From Paenibacillus contaminans (lineage in GTDB: Bacteria > Bacillota > Bacilli > Paenibacillales > NBRC-103111): a stretch of 64,000 nucleotides of DNA. The DNA lies in the NCBI RefSeq assembly GCF_003285015.1, contig NZ_QMFB01000011.1, positions 1 through 64,000 of the forward strand. The letters run 5' to 3'. The notes under the pieces are model-generated. The model saw only the letters and a list, made by a program, of their open reading frames with translations, was not told the DNA's origin and searched no databases. Both the position numbers and the translations under genes were made by a program. Shown one piece after another: positions 35,337-44,386 of this stretch (its first letter is position 1; every line of letters begins with the position of its first letter).

Positions 35337-36530
35337 TTGAACACGACTGCCGGTAACGAACTGATGCGAAATGGTACCGAAATGATCAATAAAGGAGCGT
35401 TCGGAGCGGCCGCTTTTTATTTTTTCGGAGCTGCCAAAACGAACCCCGCCCAGCTCGAAGCATGGATGAACTTGTTTGTATCGCTGCAGCAATTGGATCG
35501 GCAAGTCGATTTGCAAATATTGCTCGCGCGTTATGCGCAGCTTGGTCTTCCGTTCGCTCCGCCGTTCGCGGCCGCAGCGGCAACCGTTTACAGGAACAAC
35601 CCGTTAGCGCTGCGCGACTGGATCGAAGCGACCAGAGCGAACGGCGTGGCGGACAAGGACAGCAAGGAAATGTTCGACGCGTTGAAGGCCGACGTCGATC
35701 AGGCATGCGCTCAGTTGACGGAGCAGCTTACCGCCGAGCAGCTCGAGGAGAAAGGCATCATGCCGCTGCTGCGGATCGCCGCCTACAAAACACCGCTTGA
35801 GCTCTGGGCCGAACAGCCGGACGACCAAGTACTGAGCCGTATCGAAGAAGCGATCACTACGATGGAATATGCGAATGCGCTGGAAGCGCTGCAAACACTG
35901 GCGCTTTTCCCGCTGCCGCGCACCGAAACGATTCTGCGCAAATGCTGCCGCGACGAGCAGTTTTCGACCAAGCTGCAAACTCACGCCCTTATTACGCTGC
36001 GCAAAGCCGGCATCTCGGGCAATATCCGCGTAGCCAAAAACGGCAAAACATGGACCGTCGATCTCGAAAATCCGGAAACGCCGCTGGAGGACAAGCTTCC
36101 CGACGCGTTCGAGCCGATTATGAACTGGGTTTCCGCGTGGCTGGCCAAGGAAAACGGCGTCATCGACGGCCCTTCCTTCGCCAAGCTTACGGCTGAGCCT
36201 ACGCAAATCAACGCTGCGGCCATCATGGAGAAGATCGGCGAGAAGGCGTTGCCGCAAATCGTCATGATGTCGGCGGGTTTTATGCTCAAGGAAGCATATT
36301 TGCACTATTATCCGGACATCCCGTACACGGGTTACCAAGTCGGCGAGTGGGGCTACGCGCTGCTTGACCTCATTCAAGCCTATACGAAGCATGCCGAAAT
36401 CGAGTGGGAGTACGGCAAGCTGCCGGCGCTCAGCGGTACGGCCATTCGCCGCAGAGAGTGGCTGGTCGATGCGATTCCGGAGCTGAAGGACGTCGTCAAT
36501 AAAACTGCCGCCGGCGAAGAAGAAGAATAA
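35337..36530 (+). CDS. Conserved hypothetical protein, TPR-like N-terminus
   Basis: 397 residues from a TTG at 35337, eight bases after GGAGG. Soluble, helix-rich and acidic at the end (GEEEE). The first ~60 residues (KGAFGAAAFYFFGAAKTNPAQLEAW) look like one or two tetratricopeptide repeats, a protein-interaction fold. No catalytic motif seen. Monocistronic, with a strong terminator ~140 bases beyond. Function unknown. Confidence 0.75.
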   Translation: MNTTAGNELMRNGTEMINKGAFGAAAFYFFGAAKTNPAQLEAWMNLFVSLQQLDRQVDLQILLARYAQLGLPFAPPFAAAAATVYRNNPLALRDWIEATRANGVADKDSKEMFDALKADVDQACAQLTEQLTAEQLEEKGIMPLLRIAAYKTPLELWAEQPDDQVLSRIEEAITTMEYANALEALQTLALFPLPRTETILRKCCRDEQFSTKLQTHALITLRKAGISGNIRVAKNGKTWTVDLENPETPLEDKLPDAFEPIMNWVSAWLAKENGVIDGPSFAKLTAEPTQINAAAIMEKIGEKALPQIVMMSAGFMLKEAYLHYYPDIPYTGYQVGEWGYALLDLIQAYTKHAEIEWEYGKLPALSGTAIRRREWLVDAIPELKDVVNKTAAGEEEE

Positions 36531-36672
36531 AGCAAGGATAAACGGCTTCGCCGTCCTAAACGCTTTCGAAGAAAGCGACTTCGTAAGCATACGCTTAAGG
36601 ACAGGCGCGTTTACCGGTGAAATATCAGGCTTAATTAATTGTGAAACATATAAATTCTGATATTTGAACAAA

Positions 36673-36712
36673 GCTCCTCTGACGGGTTGAACACCGTCGG
36701 AGGAGTTTTTTT
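36673..36712 (+). terminator. Strong intrinsic terminator
   Basis: CTCCTCTGACGG / CCGTCGGAGGAG stem followed by TTTTTTT. The loop GGTTGAACA and stem resemble the terminator at 40556-40597. The space 36531-36672 before it holds several short hairpins (e.g. ACGGCTTCGCCGT, CGCTTTCGAAGAAAGCG) and no gene. Confidence 0.9.
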
Positions 36713-36870
36713 GCAAGTGGCACGAGCTTTGACAGCCGGTATGTGACCGAGCACCGTGCCCGGAGTCGCGCGAGGTGCAAAAAAAGCTGTCCAGCAATCT
36801 GCCGCGCTGGAAATGAAACGTACGTTCGGCTATAATTAATGCCAACAAACGTTCGGCGGGAGGAATAATT

Positions 36871-37287
36871 TTGGAGGATCAACCGGTTATTAGCTTCAAA
36901 CAATATCAAAAACACTTCCTTACGGAACAATCTTGCAATGAATATCTTTTCAGGATGAAGTGGCCCGAAGGCTTCCAGTGCTCCAAATGCCGGCACGACG
37001 ATTACTACGTCATTACGACACGCAAGCACCCGCTTTACGAGTGCAAGCTATGCGGCAACCAGACGACCCTTATCGTCGGTACCATTTTCGAAAAAACCCG
37101 CACCGATATTACGATCTGGTTCGCGGCAATCTATTTAGCGGTTCAAGAAAAGAGCCTATCGACGGCCATGATCGCCAACGAGCTGGAGATCAGCTATCAA
37201 ACGGCATGGGCGATGATGCGCAAAATCCGTCAAGCGCTGGCCAGCCCGAAATGCATCGCAAACGCCCCCAAACTCTGCGAAGAATGA
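36871..37287 (+). CDS. Truncated IS1595-type transposase, zinc-ribbon and HTH part only
   Basis: 138 residues from a TTG six bases after GGGAGGA. The N-terminal zinc ribbon has CSKC (37-40) and CKLC (58-61), followed by a helix-turn-helix like that of IS1595/ISXO2 transposases (IANELEISYQTAWAMMRKI). The DDE catalytic domain that should follow is absent, and no terminal repeats are visible. A decayed transposase or a domesticated DNA-binding protein; the intact start and ribosome site leave the second open. It marks the edge of a region with a drug pump and pentapeptide proteins. Confidence 0.75.
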   Translation: MEDQPVISFKQYQKHFLTEQSCNEYLFRMKWPEGFQCSKCRHDDYYVITTRKHPLYECKLCGNQTTLIVGTIFEKTRTDITIWFAAIYLAVQEKSLSTAMIANELEISYQTAWAMMRKIRQALASPKCIANAPKLCEE

Positions 37288-37504
37288 CAAATCGTATCCC
37301 GGAATATTCCCGCCTGCAAAAACAAGTGCCCTTCCTGAGCTAATCCGATATACACTTTTTGCCGCATAATTATAATGATGGATGTACGGTTATTGAAACG
37401 AAGAGGAGATGAAAAACAAGAGGAAAAGTACGATCTGTGGACAAACATGGAAAAACGTTTTTTGGGAAACGAATTCGAACTGCGGGCTTGGGGAGGAGAA
37501 CGAG

Positions 37505-38992
37505 TTGAGCACTGGAGTTGCCGGGAGAGAAGCTTCTTCCGCGGATTTGAGCGGGATACGCAGAGGGCCTATTGTGGCGGCATTGATTATCGGAGCGTTT
37601 GTCTCCATTTTGAACGAAACGTTGTTAAACATCGCTTTTCCGGAGCTTATGAAAGAATTCGGCGTAACGGCCGTTACCATTCAATGGCTGTCTACCAGCT
37701 ATATGCTCGTCATAGGTATTCTTGTTCCGGTAACCGCGCTGCTTCAGCAATGGTTTACAACAAGACAGATGTTCTTGTCCGCGATGTCGATATTTCTGAC
37801 AGGATCGGTTATTTGTGCGGCGGCCCCCTGGTTCGGTATGCTTCTAATCGGAAGGATCGTTCAAGCGCTGGGTACAGGGCTTATGCTCCCCGTATTAATG
37901 ACTACGATTCTCGTTATATTCCCTCCGGAAAAACGGGGCGGGGCCATGGGCCTGATCGGACTTGTCATCATGTCCGCGCCTGCGGTCGGTCCGACATTAT
38001 CGGGTGTGATCGTCGATTCGTTGTCATGGCGCTGGCTGTTTTACCTTGTCATTCCGCTGGCCGCCTTTTCCATTGTTTTTGCAGGCATTTATTTGAGAAA
38101 TGTATCCGTATTGACAAAACCGAAAGTCGATGTACTGTCCATCCTGCTCTCCACGATCGGATTTGGGGGCATCGTTTACGGATTCAGCAAAGCGGGAGAA
38201 GGCTCGTGGTCGGAGCCTGAAGCGTACTGGACGATCGCCGCAGGAGGCGTGTCGCTTCTATTGTTCATTTGGCGTCAGCTGGCCGTCAAGGAGCCTCTGC
38301 TTGAGCTTCTGACGTTCAAATACCCCTTGTTCTCGCTGGCTATGGCGCTCATTCTTATTTTGATGATGATGATTTTTGCCGTTATGATCATCCTTCCGTT
38401 ATATCTTCAAACCGTGCTGCTTTTGACGGCGTTCCATGCAGGGCTGGCTATGATGCCGGGCGGCATCGTCAATGGCATCATGGCGCCGGTATCGGGCCAT
38501 TTATTCGATAAATTCGGTCCGCGCGCCCTGGTCATACCGGGCCTAGCCTTGGCTGCCCTTGCCGCCGGGTTGTTCATTGGAGTCGATAGCTCTACCGGCA
38601 CAGGTTACGTGATTCTGCTTCATGTCGTTTTGCTGGCCGGGTTCTCCATGGTGATGATGCCGGTACAGACGACAGGATTGAATCAGCTGCCCCGCCATCT
38701 ATATCCGCACGGAACGGCGATCATCAGCACGCTGCAGCAAGTGGCCGGCGCGATCGGGACCGCTTTGTTCATCAGCATTTTGGCATCCGGATCCAAGGCT
38801 TATTTGGAAGCTTCCGACGACCCGGCTTCGCGGGGCGAAGCGGTGAACGGTTTTGTCGCAGGCATGCAGGACGCTTTTATAACCGGCTTTGTTCTCGCTT
38901 TGCTGGCGCTGGCCATCGGTTTTTTCGTCAAGCGGAAGAAGACGGAGCAACGTTCGACGACGAATCCGGATAACAATATTGAAATAACATAA
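37505..38992 (+). CDS. DHA2-family (EmrB/QacA) multidrug MFS efflux pump
   Basis: 495 residues from a TTG at 37505, eight bases after GGAGG; a longer frame from 37409 lacks a site. Fourteen membrane segments. Signatures: LNETLLNIAFPELMKEFG in the first segment, QWLSTSYMLVIGILVP in the second and GPTLSGVIVDSLSWRWLFYL in the fifth. Proton-driven export of drugs, dyes or lipids; substrate unknown. No regulator gene adjoins it. Followed by a MITE-like element and two pentapeptide-repeat genes. Confidence 0.9.
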   Translation: MSTGVAGREASSADLSGIRRGPIVAALIIGAFVSILNETLLNIAFPELMKEFGVTAVTIQWLSTSYMLVIGILVPVTALLQQWFTTRQMFLSAMSIFLTGSVICAAAPWFGMLLIGRIVQALGTGLMLPVLMTTILVIFPPEKRGGAMGLIGLVIMSAPAVGPTLSGVIVDSLSWRWLFYLVIPLAAFSIVFAGIYLRNVSVLTKPKVDVLSILLSTIGFGGIVYGFSKAGEGSWSEPEAYWTIAAGGVSLLLFIWRQLAVKEPLLELLTFKYPLFSLAMALILILMMMIFAVMIILPLYLQTVLLLTAFHAGLAMMPGGIVNGIMAPVSGHLFDKFGPRALVIPGLALAALAAGLFIGVDSSTGTGYVILLHVVLLAGFSMVMMPVQTTGLNQLPRHLYPHGTAIISTLQQVAGAIGTALFISILASGSKAYLEASDDPASRGEAVNGFVAGMQDAFITGFVLALLALAIGFFVKRKKTEQRSTTNPDNNIEIT

Positions 38993-39001
38993 TATTACCG
39001 A

Positions 39002-39168
39002 GTTTAAAAAGGCCCCTTTTCAGAACCGAGAAGGTTGGATGAATCCGAGTAACGAGGACACGGAGCGTAGGCAAAACTACGTGAGTACCGCAGTTGCCGG
39101 ATGAATTCAAGATTCGATGTCGAATAACCCTCCGTTCTGCTTCGTTATCAAAAGGGGACTTTTTAAAC
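39002..39168. repeat. MITE-like or structured element with 19-bp terminal inverted repeats
   Basis: 167 bp bounded by GTTTAAAAAGGCCCCTTTT and AAAAGGGGACTTTTTAAAC, which pair with one mismatch. Inside, CAGAAC (39021) pairs with GTTCTG (39134) and CGTAG-GCAAAA-CTACG forms another hairpin. Non-coding, AT-rich at the ends. Either a small non-autonomous transposon or a folded RNA/terminator for the pump gene. Confidence 0.7.
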
Positions 39169-39194
39169 AACCTCTATAAAATGGAGCCGATGTT

Positions 39195-39833
39195 ATGAAT
39201 TTTAAGATGGACCAACCCAATATCCCCGATCAGCTGGATATTTTGACTCATGAAGTACATTCGCTACGGACGAAGGACGAATTCCGTCTCAAATCCGTAA
39301 GCGACGTCTTCATTGACGGGCAGGATGCCCAGAAGGTCTCGTTCGACAAATGCGTGTTTAAAAACGTAACCGTTACGGAGTCCGCTTTGGTCGGCATCGA
39401 ACTGACGGACGTCGTTTTTGAGAGATGCGATTTATCGAACGTCTGTCTTACCGATTCGTTCCTGCACCGCACGGAGTTCAGAAATTGCAAGCTCATCGGG
39501 ACGGACTTTACGCGGAGCAGGTTTCAAAACGTCCGATTTCTCGGCTGCGTCAGCGATTACGCATCGTTTCGGTTTACGAATTTCAAGCAAGCGGCATTCG
39601 AAAGCAACTCTCTGATCAGAGCCGATTTTTTCCACTCCGAACTGCAAAAAACGATATTTACCGCCTGCCATATCGATCAAGCCGTTCTATCGGGCACTAA
39701 ACTGGAAGGGATCGATCTCAGCGACTGCGAGTTCGACGGATTGGTTGTAGAAATCGAAGATTTGAAAGGCTGTATCATTTCACAGCGGCATGCTTATACG
39801 CTCGTCGGTCTTTTGGACGTAATTATGAAATAG
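39195..39833 (+). CDS. Pentapeptide-repeat protein
   Basis: 212 residues; ATG eight bases after GGAG. From ~45 to ~185 successive A(D/N)LxF-type pentapeptides (FERCDLSNVCL, FRNCKLIGTDFTRSRF, FKQAAFESNSLIRADF) predict a right-handed quadrilateral beta-helix. The end, EIEDLKGCIISQRHAYTLVGLLDVIM, resembles the cap found in cytosolic bacterial pentapeptide proteins. Function unknown. The next gene, also pentapeptide-type, starts 27 bases after its stop. Confidence 0.88.
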   Translation: MNFKMDQPNIPDQLDILTHEVHSLRTKDEFRLKSVSDVFIDGQDAQKVSFDKCVFKNVTVTESALVGIELTDVVFERCDLSNVCLTDSFLHRTEFRNCKLIGTDFTRSRFQNVRFLGCVSDYASFRFTNFKQAAFESNSLIRADFFHSELQKTIFTACHIDQAVLSGTKLEGIDLSDCEFDGLVVEIEDLKGCIISQRHAYTLVGLLDVIMK

Positions 39834-39860
39834 GTGAACGGTGCTACGGAGGTACATAGG

Positions 39861-40466
39861 ATGGTACAGTATATTGATCAATATTTCGAAGCCGCCGGTT
39901 TTAGCGGACGGGATTTAAGGGAAGGCGAATTTCTGCGCTGTACGTTCGAACGATGCGATTTTTCCCATGCTTCCATGGAGGAAGTCCGCATAGATAGCTG
40001 CCGTTTCGTACAGTGCAATTTTCATGGCGCTACGATGAATGCTTCCGTTCACAAAAATTCGGCATACGAAAACTGCAGCTTTAAAGAGTCCAACCTTTTT
40101 ATAGCCGCATTTACCGATTGCAAAATGATGGGCTCCGACTTTTCAAAAGCGAAAATGGACGGCGTAACGCTGACTGAAGGCGATTGGTCCTATACGAACC
40201 TTCGGCAAACGAGACTCGTCAAACAAGATTTGCGGAACATCCGCTTTTTCGAGGCCGATTTGTACGAGGCCAATTTGGAGAATGCCGATCTAAGGAACTG
40301 CGATTTAACCAGAGCCAACTTAGCCAAAGCAAAGCTGCGAGGGGCGGACTTGCGCGGCGCGGTTATGGAGGGCGTCGATTTTAAATCGTTTGAAGTGAAA
40401 GGCGCTCGGATGGACGCTTTTCAAGCGGTTAGCTTCTTGCGCTCATACGGCGCGAAGGTTGATTGA
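39861..40466 (+). CDS. Qnr-like pentapeptide-repeat protein
   Basis: 201 residues from the ATG at 39861, eight bases after GGAGG; a longer frame from 39834 lacks a site. Pentapeptide repeats run nearly throughout (FLRCTFERCDFSHASM, LYEANLENADLRNCDLTRANLAKAKLRGADLRG) with a break near 130. Size, the short N-terminal helix and the end GARMDAFQAVSFLRSYGAKVD resemble Qnr/MfpA proteins that mimic DNA and shield gyrase from quinolones. Chromosomal Qnr-like genes are common in Gram-positives and not always protective, so the resistance role is inferred. Lies two genes after a multidrug pump. Confidence 0.8.
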   Translation: MVQYIDQYFEAAGFSGRDLREGEFLRCTFERCDFSHASMEEVRIDSCRFVQCNFHGATMNASVHKNSAYENCSFKESNLFIAAFTDCKMMGSDFSKAKMDGVTLTEGDWSYTNLRQTRLVKQDLRNIRFFEADLYEANLENADLRNCDLTRANLAKAKLRGADLRGAVMEGVDFKSFEVKGARMDAFQAVSFLRSYGAKVD

Positions 40467-40555
40467 GCGGTTGGGTTCGTCATAAACGACTCGTCCTATC
40501 ATCGAGTTTACAAGATGGCTGGTGCTATAAGCATTTCTGATCGTATACCAAACAG

Positions 40556-40597
40556 AGCTCCGTCGACGGGTTGAACGCCGTACGAAGGAGCTTTTGT
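40556..40597 (+). terminator. Intrinsic terminator after the pentapeptide genes
   Basis: AGCTCCGTCGACGG pairs with CCGTACGAAGGAGCT, then TTTTGTT. Loop GTTGAACG is shared with 36673-36712. Confidence 0.8.
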
Positions 40598-40640
40598 TGC
40601 TAGCGGGCCGGCGCTGAACGCACTCCGCTTTTATTTCTGC

Positions 40641-40660
40641 TTCTTTAGATATTCTTTAGA
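40641..40660. promoter_or_regulatory. Direct repeat TTCTTTAGA, probable OmpR-type regulator site
   Basis: Two TTCTTTAGAT copies start at 40641 and 40652, an 11-base helical period typical for OmpR-family dimers. The same core reappears before the hydrolase gene at 44169-44180. Confidence 0.5.
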
Positions 40661-40753
40661 TTTTCCCCCGCAATATCCTAATTTTATTGACTTATACTGA
40701 GAAAAGGCAGCTGTCTGTCTCATAATCATAAGAAATAAATTAGGAGGCTGAAA

Positions 40754-41443
40754 ATGAATAAGAACACTGTCTTGGTTGTGGATGACGATTCCGAAATCAG
40801 GGACGTTCTTCACATCTACTTGCGTAATGAAGGATTTCATGTGCTCGAGGCGGAAAACGGTTTGCAGGCACTGGAGATCATCAAGACATTACCTGTTCAT
40901 TTAATCATTTTGGATGTCATGATGCCCCATATGGACGGAATCAAAGCATGCATGAAAATCAGGGAAACCTCTAAGATTCCCATTATCATGCTGTCCGCCA
41001 AGGAAGAAGACATCGATAAAATAACCGGGCTTTCTACCGGGGCGGACGACTATGTTACTAAACCGTTCAGTCTCCTCGAATTGATGGCCCGTGTCAAGGC
41101 GCAGCTGCGTCGGCAAAGCTATACCGCTGAGGACAAGCAGGAAGCCGTTATTTCTGTCGGCGACTTAATCATTGACAAATCCCGGCATCAGGTAACCGTA
41201 AAGGGAAGGGAAGTATCCCTGACACCTATCGAATTTTCAATACTTGAACTGATGGCAAGCCATCGGGGACAAGTGTTCAGCGCGGATAAAATTTATGTTC
41301 GGGTTTGGAAAGAACCTGCCGGATTTTCGGATAATACGGTTGTGGTTCATGTCCGAAACCTCCGGGAGAAAATCGAGGAAAACCACCGGGAACCTCGGTA
41401 CATCAAAACGGTCTGGGGAGTGGGATACAAAATTGAAAAGTAA
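40754..41443 (+). CDS. OmpR/VanR-like response regulator
   Basis: 229 residues; ATG six bases after AGGAGG. Receiver with Asp54 in IILDVMMPHMDG and the Lys of VTKPFSLLELMARV; C-terminal winged helix with VVVHVRNLREKI and YIKTVWGVGYKIEK. Its stop overlaps the kinase start by 11 bases. Likely targets are its own promoter (TTCTTTAGA repeats) and the divergent hydrolase gene. Confidence 0.93.
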   Translation: MNKNTVLVVDDDSEIRDVLHIYLRNEGFHVLEAENGLQALEIIKTLPVHLIILDVMMPHMDGIKACMKIRETSKIPIIMLSAKEEDIDKITGLSTGADDYVTKPFSLLELMARVKAQLRRQSYTAEDKQEAVISVGDLIIDKSRHQVTVKGREVSLTPIEFSILELMASHRGQVFSADKIYVRVWKEPAGFSDNTVVVHVRNLREKIEENHREPRYIKTVWGVGYKIEK

Positions 41444-42515
41444 TTTCCTTGCCCTGATATCCGGAAAAAACAGCATTCGTATGCGCATGTTTTGGTCTTT
41501 TATCCTTAGCCTGATCATAGCGATGAACGCATCTTCGATCGTCAATAACTCTATATTAAGCAGTCTCAGCGATACTAGCCAATCTTTCTACTTGTCTATT
41601 ATTTTATCTTTAGTTACGTTTGTCGTCCCGTTTATATTGATCTTTTCACTCCTGACCCGGCGCATCGTTCAATATTTACTAAAGCTGGCGGACGGGCTTG
41701 CTTATATCGCAAACGGAAATATGCACTACCGCGTTCCGCTCTCAAGGAAAGACGAGTTAGGCAAGGTAGCGGAAAATATTAATGCGATGGCCGAAAAACT
41801 GGAACACCAAATCGAAAAGGAACGGCAAATCGAAAAGTCCAAAATGGACTTGATTACGGGAGTATCCCACGATCTTCGAACCCCCCTCACGAGCGTCATC
41901 GGATATCTGGAATTGTTGCAGAACAAAGGTTATCAAAATGAGCAGGAACACGAACGCTTCATTGACAATACCTACAAAAAAGCCATTCAACTAAAAAATC
42001 TCATTGATGACTTATTCGAGTACACGCGTCTAACAACCAGTGAAACCAAGCTTGAAGCCAGTCCGGTCGATGTACGGGAGCTGCTCGCGCAAATTTTGGA
42101 GGAATTTCAACCTCTTGCTCAAGAATACGGGATCGCCGTGGAGAAAAATTTGCCGTTCGAGGCTTTGCCGGTCCCAATGGATCCGAAAAAATTAAGGAGA
42201 GCCATCGACAACCTTTTGATGAATGCTTTAAAGTTCACAGTGAAGCCGGGCATTGTCCGCGTGTCGCTGGATGCACGCCCCTCTTTTGTTGCCATCACGA
42301 TCGAGAATGAAGGAATTCCGATAGCGAAGGAACAGGAAGAGCTGCTATTTGAACGGTTCTATAAAGCCGATCATTCGCGAGCGGCCCAAACCATCCAGAC
42401 CGGCTCGGGATTAGGGTTATCCATTGCAAAAAATATCGTTGAACGGCACGGCGGGACATTAAGCCTGGTTCATTCATCGGGACATTATTCGTTTATCATG
42501 AAACTGCCCGCTTGA
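41433..42515 (+). CDS. VanS-like sensor histidine kinase
   Basis: 360 residues from a TTG at 41433, inside the end of the regulator gene and after GGGAGTGGG. Two membrane segments (~20-38, ~52-75) leave only a ~14-residue outside loop, the layout of intramembrane-sensing kinases. HAMP ~76-130; His146 in GVSHDLRTPLTSVIGYLELL; ATPase domain with NLLMNALKFT and GSGLGLSIAK. With so little outside, it probably senses envelope stress or a membrane partner. The closest well-known relatives by look are VanS-type kinases, but no van resistance genes are here. Confidence 0.92.
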   Translation: MKSNFLALISGKNSIRMRMFWSFILSLIIAMNASSIVNNSILSSLSDTSQSFYLSIILSLVTFVVPFILIFSLLTRRIVQYLLKLADGLAYIANGNMHYRVPLSRKDELGKVAENINAMAEKLEHQIEKERQIEKSKMDLITGVSHDLRTPLTSVIGYLELLQNKGYQNEQEHERFIDNTYKKAIQLKNLIDDLFEYTRLTTSETKLEASPVDVRELLAQILEEFQPLAQEYGIAVEKNLPFEALPVPMDPKKLRRAIDNLLMNALKFTVKPGIVRVSLDARPSFVAITIENEGIPIAKEQEELLFERFYKADHSRAAQTIQTGSGLGLSIAKNIVERHGGTLSLVHSSGHYSFIMKLPA

Positions 42516-42641
42516 AATCCCGCATACACGCCGGTGTACCGGACGAGGCAGGCAGAGCTGCCTCCCGGATGTCACGCGGTCATCCCAACGCCCGGTTTAC
42601 GATCCATCGAGGCACTCGACCGGTTTCATGCGGATTCACGC

Positions 42642-44087
42642 TTATTTATTCACCTTGAAATTCACTTCCGGGTATTTGGCAGCCAATTCTTGAAGCGCAG
42701 CGTCGTTCTTCCCTTTTAAATACCGATCGAAAAAGGCAATGCTGAATTCGTTCACGATACGGTGATCCCGCCGCGGGTCAACGCCGCCCAACCCAAGCCA
42801 TGGAGAGAATAACGCTAGATCGGTGTAGCTTGCATGTTTCGAACCCGGAATGAGTATGGATAAACCGCCGCCCGCCAAAGCATTGCCCGACCTTTGTATA
42901 TATGTTTTCCTTGGCGCTTCAAATTCTTCGCGGCTTACATTCCCCACCTTTGTGGCAACCTCATCGAAAGAGACCATAACCTTATTGTAAGTTTCAGCTG
43001 AATACATTAGAAAATATGGTTTTCCGGGTCCTTGCGGGGGAAGCGGAGAACCATTAAACCCGCCGTCCATACTAAGCGCAGCCTTCACACGCGAATCAGT
43101 CGCCAGAACCTGCGTCGTAACGGTTCCTCCAAACGAATGTCCTAGCATGCCTATTCGTTCGACATCCAATTTGCCGGTAAAGCGGCCCGTCGAATCGTTC
43201 CGGTTGAGATTCTCGACTTGATTGAGCACAAATTCAGCATCGCCAACCCAAAGGGGGATATGCTCGTCGTATTGGGCCATAGAAGTCAAGCCGGGGTCGG
43301 TTTTGCTTAAGGCTGCGCGGCCGTCGGGATATACGGTGACAGCAGCTTCATAGGCATAATCGATGCCCAGCACGATATAACCGTGGCTTGCCAGTTCTTC
43401 TACTTGGAACATATTTTGATTGCGGTACCCGTTCATGCCGTGGGAAAAAATCAATACGGGATATCGGCTTTCCGAATCCGAAAGATCAGCTTCCAGCATA
43501 GAATGGGTTTTGACCAGTCCCAGATGGCTTAGCGCGAACGCCGGAAGGTTCATCATTTTTGATGCGATAGCTCCAGTTGCTTTTGATGAGTTCTGGACAT
43601 ACGGACTCTGCTTTTTCCCCCCGCCATTAGCTGCAGGGTACCAAATCTGCACCATCAGCTCTCGCCGGTCGTCCGGATCACCGGTATAGGTTTCTTCCCG
43701 CTGTTCATCGACCCAGTGATAAACTGTCGTTCCGACCGAATAAGGCCCTGTCGGCTTCTCAAACGAGAAAACGGGCATGACTGTAGGGAGTGCGATCGAG
43801 ACCAATAAATATACCGTCAATATCGCCGCTTGAAACGTAACCTTAACCCGGCTCCTGCCGCCCTCTTTACGCTTGCCTAAGAAGAAATAAGCCGTCAGAA
43901 CCACTGGCGTCATGTAAGCCGGAATCATCTGCCAGCGTCCGCCTTCTATGGCAAACTGTACAATAACCAAACCTAAGGCAACCGTCAATGGCATGACAAT
44001 ACCTTGTCCGGACTTCCTATTTGCGATAAACGCCCAATACAACAGGCCAAAATTGATCGCAATCAAGCCTATTTCCAAAATCCTCAT
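42642..44087 (-). CDS. Membrane-anchored alpha/beta hydrolase (PAF-acetylhydrolase/lipase-like)
   Basis: 481 residues from the ATG at 44087 (AAGGGGAG six bases upstream); the frame extends to 44123 without a site. Residues ~1-120 contain about four hydrophobic segments. The catalytic domain has the nucleophile elbow GHSFGGT, an oxyanion-type segment FSHGMNGYR, and a plausible His near GSKHASYTD. Related enzymes hydrolyse short-chain ester lipids. Convergent with the kinase gene; its upstream region carries ATTCTAAAGAAT, matching the regulator promoter motif, so control by the two-component pair is plausible. Confidence 0.82.
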   Translation of the reverse strand: MRILEIGLIAINFGLLYWAFIANRKSGQGIVMPLTVALGLVIVQFAIEGGRWQMIPAYMTPVVLTAYFFLGKRKEGGRSRVKVTFQAAILTVYLLVSIALPTVMPVFSFEKPTGPYSVGTTVYHWVDEQREETYTGDPDDRRELMVQIWYPAANGGGKKQSPYVQNSSKATGAIASKMMNLPAFALSHLGLVKTHSMLEADLSDSESRYPVLIFSHGMNGYRNQNMFQVEELASHGYIVLGIDYAYEAAVTVYPDGRAALSKTDPGLTSMAQYDEHIPLWVGDAEFVLNQVENLNRNDSTGRFTGKLDVERIGMLGHSFGGTVTTQVLATDSRVKAALSMDGGFNGSPLPPQGPGKPYFLMYSAETYNKVMVSFDEVATKVGNVSREEFEAPRKTYIQRSGNALAGGGLSILIPGSKHASYTDLALFSPWLGLGGVDPRRDHRIVNEFSIAFFDRYLKGKNDAALQELAAKYPEVNFKVNK

Positions 44088-44168
44088 GTCAATCTCCCCT
44101 TCGGTAAAATTTAGCACTTTCATCGTATTGAAAAATTATTAAGACAAAGTGGGGGAGCGAATAAAAAT

Positions 44169-44180
44169 ATTCTAAAGAAT
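44169..44180 (-). promoter_or_regulatory. TTCTTTAGA-type site upstream of the hydrolase
   Basis: Palindrome ATTCTAAAGAAT; read on the minus strand it gives ATTCTTTAGAAT, matching the repeats at 40641-40660. 82 bases before the hydrolase start. Confidence 0.45.
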
Positions 44181-44292
44181 CCCGGGTCATGCGGTGTTAC
44201 CGTCCCCCTCAACAAGAAGAGCGGTGCCGCTCGCGTTTTCGGAACGAATACCGCGTGCTCCGAAAGGATTCATTCCGGAAATCACGATAAGC

Positions 44293-44352
44293 GCCTACAT
44301 CGCAAAAAGCTCTTCCGCCAGTTGAAGGGGAAGAGCTTTTTGCGATGTAGGC
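44293..44352. terminator. Very long perfect hairpin, bidirectional terminator
   Basis: GCCTACATCGCAAAAAGC TCTTCC pairs base for base with the second arm (24 bp stem, ~12-base loop). The AAAAAGCTCTTCC / GGAAGAGCTTTTT core would stop transcription in both directions. It lies past the small gene at 44387. Confidence 0.85.
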
Positions 44353-44386
44353 TATTATTACACTTCTTTTTCGAATCGTTACACGA

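Noticed and set aside
37375..38220. 281-codon frame overlapping the DHA2 pump
   Set aside because: Cys/Arg-rich off-frame translation of the pump gene.
40754..42515. Vancomycin-resistance regulatory pair
   Set aside because: The look is VanR/VanS-like but no vanHAX-type or D-Ala-D-Ala-modifying gene is present.
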